This document shows positions 41,201-53,200 of a stretch of 64,000 nt of DNA, piece after piece. This DNA is from Chionis minor. Taxonomy: Eukaryota; Chordata; Aves; Charadriiformes; Chionididae. The notes beneath the pieces were generated by a model, which was not told the origin of the DNA, ran no database searches, and was given only the letters and a program-made list of their open reading frames with translations. The DNA is taken from NCBI GenBank assembly GCA_013398295.1, contig VZSF01007311.1:480157-544156 (forward strand), given 5' to 3'. Numbering within the stretch: position 1 is the first letter of the stretch; every line of letters starts with the position of its first letter. The position numbers and the translations under genes are program-made.

Positions 41201-44200
41201 CTGTAACAGATGTCATTTTCAGATTATTTTGTTTAAGCTTATAATCAATCTTTAGTCTCATAGGTTAGAGGTTAACAATGTTATAGGCTCCTACTTCTGA
41301 CTGAAGTTCAACAGAATTTGGTTAGTAATCTCATTAAGTATATATTCTCTAAAGCATATATGCAGATGGTGGCTATCTGGAGAAAAAAAGCCGTGTTTCT
41401 TCCTGTATCTTCCCTAGTTAAATAATGAATAAAAATGCCCAGTGTGCTGATACATTTTTTTGTTTAAATACATGCATGTGCCATATGCAGTCTCCAAACT
41501 CAAATGCCACTTGGTGTAGATCTTAAAACAGTGGATTCTAATGTTAAAATAGAAGAAAGATTAATCTGTTAAAAATATCTAAGGGAAAGTAAAAGCACAT
41601 TTATTGTTTGAACAATAGACTATTTCTGAGATCCTTGCTCATGCCTTGATAGTCTTGTTTTCAGATAAAAAGCTCTTTTTCCCTTATTTTGGGCTACTAG
41701 GATATATGTGAACAGTTTAAATGTTTTTCTGCGTTAACATTAAATTGTTCACCTGTAGAGCGTCAAGAAGCTCTGGCTTCAGTACTGGCAAATACTACCT
41801 CTACTTCATCTTTTGACGCTTCTGTTAATTCAGACTGTTCCAGAGGATAATCCTAGGATTAGGATGATGAAGACTGAAATTTGGAATTCAATGAAACAGA
41901 AGATTTTTCTGGCACCAAATAATTTGCCTTTAACAAGGCATGCTAAAACATGTAAGCCTTAAAGGAAGGTATCTTTTCTTCATTGCTGTCAAGTATAAAA
42001 TCAATATAGAAATCCACTGAGAACATACCTGGATCAGACATTCCTGTTCAGTGTGATTTTATGTTCTTTTATATGACATATTTATATCATATATATCACA
42101 CAGGAGTGTAGGTGCCTCTTGCAATCTTAATCTTAAGCACCATAGAGAAAGCACTGCTGCCAAATTTGTGTCTCAGCTTCCCACAAGAAAGTAGAGACAT
42201 GTCAGTTTATTGATGAGGAGATATCTTTTAAAGTCTAGTCAGGGAAATAAGTTTTAATACAAGACTTTGGTATACTCCATAAAAAAAAGTTTGACCGCTT
42301 TTTGACTGTTTCTGATTTTCATAATAGCAATATAGCAGGAAAAAACCCCACCAGTCGTCTTGGGATTTCAAGGAAAGCGTTTGCAGCAGAGGTCTTATGT
42401 CACATCAAATATATTTTCTTTCTGCAGTTCAGAGGCAAAGTACCTCCTCCGTGTGATCCTGTGTGCAAGATCATAGACTGGATTCTTGCTGTTTGGCACC
42501 AGCTGAACTCTTGCTTATCACGTCTAGGAGCGCCCGAAGCACTTATGGGGCCAAAACATTTCTTCTCTTGTCCTGTGGTGCCAGGGCACGGCCAAGCAAC
42601 AGTGAAGTAAGATTTCTCTTTCCTGTTTGACTCTGTTCAGTGTCAACTAGATGCTTATTACAAATATAGCAGTTATGTTTCTCCCAAAACCCATCTGCCT
42701 CAGCAACCTTGAAAGTATTTTAGCAGAAGCCATTGAAAGTTTTAAGACTTTTGTTTGATATTTAATTACTAGAAGGGCAATTTTGAAGGACACAAGTGGG
42801 AACGGGATGTCTACCACTAGTTGAAAGTCAGCATTTTTTTTGTCATCTTTCAGTTGTTTCTGACACAGAGATTGCAAAATATATACTTGTACTGGAATGG
42901 CTAATATTGCTCAACCCTTTAAGGGTTTTGTTCTTCATTTCGAGACAGCACTGTAAAGAAAGCTGTTCATTAGCGAACAGACCAACATAAAGTTCAAGAA
43001 TTCTGACCTTGAGAAGTTGGTAAAGTTTCCTTTTCAGGAAAGTTGTATGAGGGAAATCTAGAGAAGCAGAATGATTTCTCACTCTTTTTAGTACCTGGTA
43101 TAATTTTCAAACAAATAAGGCAGATATATACTTTTTAACTATACACATGGTTAGCTGTCCAGTAAAATAAAAGAAGAATGATGAAAATTTTGTCTGTGCA
43201 TATTGCATGAACATCTGCTCACATTCCAACTTTTCTGCAAATGCTAGCAAGTGATACAAGAAATAATTACAGAATTTTAAAATATATTCATTTCATACTA
43301 AGATGTTGCTTGGCTATATTAGAAAGGAAATGAGCCCCTAATTAAGATTCAAACTTATTCAGAACTCAAATAATAACGTTGGTTTCTGGAGATGCAACAT
43401 TACTTTTCTCACTCTGCTTCATAGCATTCTCCTTAATCGCTACTTCTGTTCCCTCTCTGACTTTTCCCTCTTATACTAGTTTCTGTGACAATTCTTCTGG
43501 AGTCCTTTAGTTAGCATGTGCACTGGCTTTCTCATCTTTTGTTGTCTACAGTTCTTGATACATTTTGCTTGTTTATTTTCCCTTTATTTCCTTTCCTAAA
43601 AGGTGAGATTATCTAATATCCAGAGCAATTATCAAAGTCTACATTTGGATGTAATGTTGACTTGAAATTTTGTGGGTGCTATGAAATAAGAAAAGAATAA
43701 AGTATACCGTCTATCTCCTGTCTTCCAGTTGAATAATGTCCTTTGAAATGTCTTAATCATTTATTTGTTGCGGTGGCATTAGTAGAGGACAGAAAAACTA
43801 TTCTTTAGATACCTTAATTATGCATTTCTGAGTTTGGATTTCTCTTAAGCATAACTTTGTCTGGATTCACAATGCTTTATTTTGAGCACAACCCCAAAAT
43901 GTGTTTTACAGTAGCGATACACAGTCTGACTCCTCATTTCACTGTAGTTTTTGTCCACCAATAAACTGAAAAAGCACAGCTCCAGTGAGCACTTACTGGG
44001 TGCTTTTTGTTTAGCAGCATGATGGCTAACAGTGTGGTCATATAACTAGCAATAAATACATTTAATTAGCAGCTCGCTGGTTGCTGTTGTTTCAATCTAA
44101 TTAACCACTCCTGTCCTCTTGCCCCTCCTCTCCACTGTGCTTTTCTGCCGCTTTTTGCGTTTGTTAGAGCTTCACTGAGTCAGTTCAATTCATTGAGACA

Positions 44201-47200
44201 GTAGACAGCTGTCTACAAACTGGGCTTGTTCTGGGCTTAGTGTTAGCATGAGGCAAGCAGCAGAAGCAGGCAGCTGGGAAGGGAGAGACCAGGCGTGACA
44301 GGAAATTGTTTCCTGCTGCGTGCTGTTTCATGTAGCTTCACAATGTTTTTGGAGAGTACAGGGAATAAATGACAAACATTTTAGCTACAGTTTTATTCTT
44401 GTTTTTGATCTAGGGAATTAAAGATTATGTTCCAACAGGAAAGAGTTTCATTTTACAGCTCTTTTTCAGGGGCAGGGGGGTGCTATACCTTTCCTAAGTA
44501 TCAGCTATATCAAAGAACTGGGGGCTTGATCAAGAAGAGGAGTGCAAACGTAAGACTGAATTTAAACACAATGTTGGAGTTTCATTTAGAGAGGATGCCA
44601 TTGTACAGCCCATCAATTGTTAACTGTTAGATTAGAATGGGCTCAATTAATTTTATTTTTGCAGCGTTCATTTCTCACCATTTATACCAGCAATATTGCA
44701 AAATGTCAAAAGCTTACATAGGCAGAAAGGGAGAGATAGAGTTCTTTATTACTAAAATGAAAGCAATTTTTTATTTTGGTAGCTTAACGCAGCTAGGAGG
44801 CACAGACTGTATCTATATGGAATGGTATCTACAACATTATGGTAAGCAAGCTTCAAGGAACATCTCCAATATGCATTTTATATCTTATTTTAACAACTGT
44901 GTTAATTATTTTTCTAAGTAATGTAACTTTCATCAAGCTTATACCAGCACTTTTATAACATGGTTATATATCATAAAAACTCAATCTATGCTTCATAACT
45001 AAGCAAAAATGCATCTGTCAAATGATTCATGCATTCTAACTTTAAAAAAAACGGTCATCATAATCTTTTGGGTAATAAGATGGCTTCTGTGTGTCAACAT
45101 ATCCAAGAGAATGGTTCATTTAAGTCATACAGACATTTTAGACCTCATTTTTACTGAATGGACTTACACAAAGCTGAAACACAGTATTATAGCATACCAT
45201 TTCTTACAGACCTTTAATATAAACCTCTGACATTCAAACTTACCATCTTCCTCCTGTAAGAGGGTATAAGGAAAAAAAAAAAAGGAGTTGGATTTGATCT
45301 AAAAAAGATTGTCTCAGTGTCTGGTATAGATGTGAGCTAAGCCCTAAGCCTGAAACTCCTAGCCTTTATTATCCCTTGAGAACTATAAGCTGTAAGAAAC
45401 AGTATTTATTTATTTCCTAATACAAATTTTTCACTTCCGTGCTAATATTTCTCTCTTAGAAAAGCAAAAGTCCCAGAAAACCCATGTCTCTCTGAATCAA
45501 ATTTTTGTAATCAGACCCAGTCTCCAAACCAGACAATCTGGAAAATCCACAGCATCCTGGAAACACAGTTCACCACAGATCAAATAAACAAAAGGAGAGT
45601 GAGAGCAAAGCAGCTGAACGAATAGGAAGGTCTTGTAAGCTGGACAAGTTTGGAAATGGAAGAATACTGGAAAGGGTGCAATCATAACTGAATACCTCCT
45701 TTTTCCCACTCTGGCAGCAAACAGGCTATGAATGAACACTTGCAAGCATGGAAACTTCTCCATGCACTGGCAAAGGTGAAAGGGGATTTTTTTGTATATA
45801 CGTGAGCATACATCTTTCTGGGACATTCTTTAACCTTAAAATGAAAAGGGTGTTTTATAGTCCTTCTCTGAAGGAGGAAAATCATCAGATGGTAAGCAGT
45901 TAGCCAAAGCAACCTGAAGAAAGTCAGGTCAAATAATTTAATATAAAACAAACAAATAAGCTTTACCTTAAATAAAACCAGCTTCTTTCTGACATGGGGT
46001 ACAATAGGAAGTCCAAGATATATGTGCTCCCTGAAAATGCAAAATCTGCTATGTTACCCAAAGTATAAAATCTTGGTGTTTGGTAATTGTCTCTGAAGTC
46101 AATGGATTGTTTGTGTGCCTACAGGTGGATGTCCAAGTTATGGAATGCTGTGATAGCTCCCAGAGTTCAAGAAGCAATACTCTCCAGAGCCTCTGTGAAA
46201 AGACCATCTGTACCAGGACAAGCAACAGCCAAAAAAAATCCTAGCCAAGGTCAACAGGCTGTTGTTAAAGCTGCTCTCAGTATCTTGCTAAATAAAGCTG
46301 TTTTGCATGGCTGTCCTCTACCCAGAACAGGTAACAGTGAACAGTCTGAAAGGCAAGTAGTTGTACATTGCCAAAGTGGGACTTTTAACTGTTCAATTCC
46401 TTTTTTAAAACTTCCCCAAAACGTAACTGTAGTGATGATGGGAGGTGTGTGGTAAAAGCATTTACAGTCACTAAACTAAGTAGTTATAGAAGGTAGTCAA
46501 AGAAGAACCCTTTGCAATAGTCAATTCTTCTTAACATTCTTCTACTTTTGTTTCAGAGCTAGATAATTACATAGCAGATTTTAAGGGAGGAAATTTTCCT
46601 TTATCCGTGGTTTCGAGCTACAAAAATTGTAATAAGAAAAGAGGTGAGAATGCTTCTTGGAGAAAAGTGAGCACAAGTCCTCGCAAAAAGTCAGGCCATT
46701 TATCCTCCCAGTCATGGAATAAGCAGGAGACAAATATTGAAGGTAAAGCTTTCTAATTTCAATTCTGAAAGAAGGTGTGGGGTGCATTGATATGAATCTA
46801 ACTTTTCTACATCATGAATTAAAAAGTCTTAATTAAATGACACTCATATTTATGTTTGCCAGTAAAAAATTGTGTACTTTTTCCCCAAAAAGTTACTTCT
46901 TTGTGACTCTGAAGTATCCTAATTAAGTATTGGGGGGGGGGGGGGGTGTGTTCTAATGCCCTTCCTGTTGTCTAATAATGAGATAGGCATTGACTCAGAT
47001 GGTGGAAGATTGAACAGTGGTTCCACCTCATATTGCATGGAATGATGCTCTAGCATTCTGTTCCTCAATACCAGATGAGAGAAAGCTTCATTATTTGATT
47101 AGTACTATTTAGTTCAGCACCTAATTTACAATATACCTAATTTTGGGGTTTTTTTTAAACATACTTTATAGCTTCACTACAGTAATTTCTATTGCCTGAA

Positions 47201-50200
47201 TCAAGTAAAAATGAATGAATACATGCATCCTCAGATCATGCATCCCTTGTTCAATCTGATTAGATAAATTGAGTAGAATAATCAAGAAGCCCTATAGTGC
47301 AAGGAACAGATCTTTGGTTTTAAATTGAAGATTCCTATTTGATTTTCACTTTAATTACAAAAAATAAATGTCAAAAATTCTGTGTAGTCGCAGATACTTT
47401 AAAGTTTTCACAAGTTTCCACATCACTTTCATCATGCTGCTTGATCATAGAATCATAGAATCATAGAATGGTTAGGGTTGGAAGGGACCTTAAAGATCAT
47501 CAAGTTCCAACCCCCCTGCCATGGGCAGGGACACCTCTGACTACAGCCGGTTGCTCAAAGCCCCATCCAGCCTGGCCTTAAACACTTCCAGGGATGGGGC
47601 CTCCACAACTTCCCTGGGTAACCTGTTCCAGTGCCTCACCACCCTCACAGTAAAGAACTTCTTCCTAATATCTAATCTAAATCTCCCCTCTTCCAATTTA
47701 AAACCATTACCCCTTGTCCTATCACTAGACTTCCTGACAAAGAGTCCCTCTCCAGCTCTCCTGTAGGCTCCCTTCAGATACTGAAAGGCTGCTATCAGGT
47801 CTCCCCGGAGCCTTCTCTTCTCCAGGCTGAACAGCCCCAGCTCTCTCAGCCTGTCCTCATAGGAGAGGTGCTCCATCCCTCTAATCATCTTAGTGGCCCT
47901 TCGCTGGACCTGTTCCAACAGTTCCATGTCCTTTCTATGTTGAGGACTCCAGAGCTGGACACAGTACTCCAGGTGGGGTCTCACAAGCGCAGAGTAGAGG
48001 GGGAGAATCACCTCCCGTGCCCTGCTGGCCACGCTTCTTTTGATGCAACCCAGGATACGGTTGGCTTTCTGGGCTGCCAGCGCGCACTGCCGGCTCATGT
48101 TGAGCTTCTCATCCATGAGCACTCCCAAGTCCTTCTCCTCAGGGCTGCTCTCCAGCCATTCTCTGCCCAGCCTGTATTTATGCCTGGGATTGCCACGTCC
48201 CAGGTGTAGGACTCTGCACTTGGCTTGGTTGAACTTCATGCCATTTGCATTAGCCCACCTCTCAAGCCTGTCCAGGTCCCTCTGGATGGCATCCCTTCCC
48301 TCCAGTGTGTCAACCGCGCCACCGAGCTTGGTGTCATCGGCAAACTTGCTGAGGGTGCACTCGATCCCACTGTCCATGTCTCCAACAAAGATGTTAAATA
48401 GCACTGGTCCCAGTACTGACCCTTGCGGGACACCACTCGTCACTGGCTGCCACATGGACATTGACCCATTAACCACAACCCTTTGAGTGCGGCCATCCAG
48501 CCAGTTCCTTATCCACCGAGTGGTCCATTCATCGAACCCGTGACTCTCCAATTTGGAGACCAGGATGTCATGCGGGACAGTGTCAAATGCTTTGCTTAAG
48601 TCCAGGTAGATGACGTCCGTTGCTCTGCCTTTGTCCACCAAGTTCGTGGCAGTATCGTAGAAGGCCATCAGGTTTGTCAGGCAGGATTTGCCCTTGGTGA
48701 AGCCATGTTGGCCGTCTCCAATCACCTCCTTAAAATAATCACCTCCTATGATAAAGAAGGCTTTATATAACTGGGTCTCTGCATGCGTAGAAATGTGAGA
48801 GTTATTTAGTAGCTGACACTTTTGAAATGTCTTTTCACCTCAAGATCATAAGCCATCTAACAAGCAGTTTAATACACAAGGATAACGTCTGGGTATGTGC
48901 AGAAGCAACATATCATTCTTCTAAAAGTACGCATCAGTGTGGAAGGAAAACTTAGGAATACCATAACCAAACACAATGTTGAACAGGAAAACTTCTAGAG
49001 GACAAAATCAAATTACTTATTTTTGCTTTCGGAAAATGGAGGTAAATTCTTCCGAGAGAAGAGTTAGGAAGGGATTTAGAGAGAAAGAGCCTTACACACA
49101 CACACACTTTAGAAACAGTAGGATTCTAGCCTCAATTATCTCATATATAAAAGACTGAAATACCTGATGGCTGGTACGTTGTAATGTTAAATTGAGCTAA
49201 TAATTTCTTCAGCTCCTGTTCAGAAAGAAATCTACTTTTGCTGTACTGCAACTCTAATGTCCTGATTTTGCTTGCTAGTTCTCTGAATTGTGAACTTACC
49301 TAATCCCACTAAGAGGATTTAAGAAATCAAATGAACATAACCTGAAGTAGGATGGTTGATACTGTATCTTGTACCTGAGAATGTTCTTGGAGTCCAGTTA
49401 ATATCTGTGAATATAAGTAAAAAATGGGATGGTGAATATAATTTTAGTAGCCTTCCATTTCTGACTGTCAGTATCAAATGTTGCTCCTGATTCCAAGTAA
49501 GGGTAAGTTGTTTGATTTTACTGAAATGAAGCAAACTTAAATCTTTTCCTGTTGACAAGTGATTTCTCTTTGAGAGAACCAGTAAGGGTGGCTCAAGTGC
49601 CTTGCACAGAAACTTTATGTTCTTTCTTCCACAAAAGCTCAGGCAACTCATGCCCCATTTGCCATTTTAGCAGTACCATGTGGCCCTAATGCTACTCTGA
49701 ACAGTTTCAAGGGATGTATTCTGATCTTTGACAGACTTTATTGATATAAATAGCAGGTAAATGGGAACACATTTGCCGGGTTTATCACAGATTTTAGAAT
49801 GAAGAAATCAACGCGTATGATAACACACTAACAAATTAATCTGCTTTTTGTGCAGATATAAAATCTAAGACTATGTTGCAACCAAATTGTAAGAAAAGAC
49901 CTTCTCTCGCCACAAAGTAAGTTTTAATTTCTGGTATTTGTAACACTTAGCAAACAATAAAGAGGACAAAATTGTGTTGTAAACCAGCACATTATAATGA
50001 ACAGATGAAGAGCTTGTATTTGATAATATGTTGGTCCCACATCTGAAGAAAAGAGTCCTTTTTAATATTTGTTTCTGAAAGAAAATAAAATTTATGTACT
50101 GCAATATAATTTTAGAACCCATTTCTGTAATTCAAACCTTGCAGCATTCCATGTCTTTTTATCTAACAGAATAGTCTATGACTTAAGAATATTATGTAAC

Positions 50201-53200
50201 ACTTACTTTGCTATGAAAAGCATTATGTTTTAAAAACTACTCTGGCTCTTTTTGCTTGCTGAATGGCAATTCAAAATGGTACAGTAGATGCACTTTAGTC
50301 TAAATGATGCAGAGTTTCTCTAAGAAAGTGTACGAATTAGCCAGAGGGAACTGCATTTGAGATTTCCATCTGAAACCCTGGTTCTACCGTATTCACAGGC
50401 ACAGAGAGTATAGAATACTTATGCTTCGAGTATGCCAGGGTTTATATTAAAGTGTCTGGAATTAAGTCAAAAAAGGAGAGTGGAATAGAATTAGTTGCTC
50501 CATCTTAAAAAGAGGAGAATCTTTGAAGGTAGTGGGCAGAGGAATCCTTTGTTAGAATTTCAGAATTGAGAGAATAATTTGAATAGAAAGAAGATCTATT
50601 ATGATATAACAACTATTGACAACTATTGCTGCCACTTACCTAGATGTTTTTTTCTTTCTGTTTGTGGTAGTAAAGGTCATTTGGAAAGAAATTACTATTT
50701 TCTAGGTGTGTATAATATTTATTTTTAAATTGTGTATCATAGCTTAATTTTAATTGTTCTCTCAGTTTGTTTTGTTGTTGTTGTTGTTGTTTTTTTAAAC
50801 CAGATCTTCAGAGAAGGATCAATTGAGAACATTAAATCTGGAGCAAATGCTGTCCCTTGGTTCTGATGATGAAGTAGATCTTGTGCAGGAACTTCAAAGT
50901 ATGTGTTCCAGCAAATCTGAGCCTGATATAAGCAAGGTAAACACAAGGTTTTTAAATAATTTACATCATTACCACATGCAGTTGTTTGCTATGTGTTTAA
51001 AATAAATTTTTAATTTATAAGCACTGCTTGAACTGAAGAAAATTATTAAATTATTTGGGAATAAGCCAAAGTCAGCTAATAAATTATACATTTGAGGGTA
51101 AGTGTTCTGATTTAATATACATTATTTTACATTACACCTTCACTGTTTTTTCTTGTAGAGATTTTTGCAGTGGAGGCTAAAATTTATAAGCTCATAAATG
51201 CTAGAGGCAGTAGCCTTCTCTGCATTGTTGTTCCCCATGTGTCCTTTCCTGCTATCATTGCTTCCACTGGAAAACTGTTTTGTAGTCTTGAAGACATAGA
51301 AAGTTTTTCCTAAAATGCATTGCACATTTGGTTTGTTTCATGTAAACCCATTAGCCATCACAGAACTGGCTCAAAGCTCCTCTGCTGTGTAGGCAAAATT
51401 CAGTTTTGCTGTCCCAAGCAAGAAAGAATGGATTGGCCTAATCCTTTTTCTTTTACAGTGACAGAAGAGAGTGAAGGAGGCTTCTGAGGCTCATAGGTTT
51501 GGGGCCAAGTTCTACCCTGGAATGGGTTGTTAGTAGTTATGGGAGGCCTCTTGGAGCAGAGGGTGGAGCTGTGGATCTCTCATTTTTCCTTTTACCCCAA
51601 AAGAATTCCGTCTCTCCCTGTTGCTGTAGCTATTTATTCTTTTCCTCCTTTCTTCCTAGCACAGCCGAAGTATATGGTTGTGACAGCAGGTTGTGTCCAC
51701 ACAGGAGCAGCTGATCCATATCTTTTGAAACACAGATAGAGTCAGTCGTAGGCTACTGTCCACTTACGCTGTGCATTGCATCCTCGAGGATCTCCCTGAA
51801 GAGCAGTTCCTTTAGTTTTCTTTTATTAAATATTAGAAGTCAACCAAGTTTTTATTAAAAAAAGAAATATTGTGTTTGGGAAGATTTTTCAACCTATATA
51901 ATGAAATCCTTTATTATGGTGTTTTGTTTTGGGTTGCGTTTTTTTAAAGTATTTACAGTACTTACATGAGTCAGATGCACCAAGCTGGCAAGATAATGAC
52001 TAGTCTGTTAGCAGGGTTTTACTATTATCTATCTTTGAAAGAATGGGATGTGCTTAGAGAAATGGTAACCAACTTAAAATTGTGTTTAATAACATGTAAA
52101 ATGTAATTGCTCATTGTTGACAATTCAAGGAAATATGGGCTAGATAAGGAAGGAGATAGATGTCACTGTCTTTTGTTCAGTTTCCTCACCATGGGTGGAA
52201 CCATCCATGACTGGAATTTCTGTTGTTAATTCCCTAGCTGCCTAGTAGAGCCTTACAGAAGTTAGGGTGCTGTTGCATGTTTTCCTTGTGTGATGCAATT
52301 TGAGGCTGCCATCAAAATACGTACTTCTGCTCTCTAATTTGCGCTTTCACTTGAATATGTTCCTGCTGCCTCTGTTATGTTGAGATGACGTACTTTGCAG
52401 TTGCAGAGTTGAATCAGATCAGCCTGCCCCAGGATAAAATATCTTGTTTTCGGTGAGCCCAGAAGGCTGATCTGTCTCCATCTGCTATTGCACGGTCACC
52501 AGCTTTGATGGAAAATAGTAGGGAAGAAGCATGGCAGGAGAAAGAGAAGAGGATTATATTCCTTTCTGTGATGTTCCTGGGGCTGGATAAAATTTAATGG
52601 GAAACTGCCCGTAAGCGCCGCTGAATAGTATCGGTCTGGAAATGCATGTTTAATCTTCCTCTGATAATAGTCGATGTGAAATCTCTCTCTTTATCTCCCA
52701 TCTCCTACAAACACACTCAAGAGCAGAGGAAATCTATTTTAATCGTTCTTTGGATATTTATGCATTGCATTGCATAGAAGCTACGTGAAAATAAAATCAA
52801 GACTCCAAAATTTGGCAAATTGAAACATAATCTCTGCTGTGAATGAGTGAAACATCAGTATTTTCTTATCTTTTTTAGATTGCAGATTCTAAGGATGAGC
52901 TATTGATGTTCAATAACTGTCAGAAAAATCCTGTATTTTCAGCAAGTGGTACTAACCCAAGTAAAACAGCAGCACAAAAGGTAGGTGAAACAAGGTTTGT
53001 AGTAGGATAGGGAAGGTGTCTTGAATTTCTCCAAAATCCGAATTCCTGATTGGATCCAAAGAATAAGTGTTCCAGTGCCCTGTTTATTACAAGAATAAAC
53101 TGTCATGATTCTTAGGAAACTTGCTAGACACACCATGCCAAGTTTCTTCCACGTGTCTTAATGGAAACTAAAAATGTATTAAACAATGGATGTATTTGCT

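Larger units (their letters stand above)
46743..49855 (+). other. CTTNBP2: Intron 18 of CTTNBP2
   Basis: About 3.1 kb, of which 1.3 kb is a minus-strand CR1 (47445-48732). Also present are a G15 run (46932-46946) and a short CA run near 49095-49106. The acceptor is TTTTTGTGCAG ending at 49855. Confidence 0.9.

Noticed and set aside
45497..45951. Pair of overlapping minus-strand frames (109 and 89 codons) in intron 16
   Set aside because: No conserved motif, different phases, no splice or poly(A) context. Taken as chance.
48040..48486. 148-codon plus-strand frame inside the intron 18 CR1
   Set aside because: Shadow of the real minus-strand reverse-transcriptase frame.
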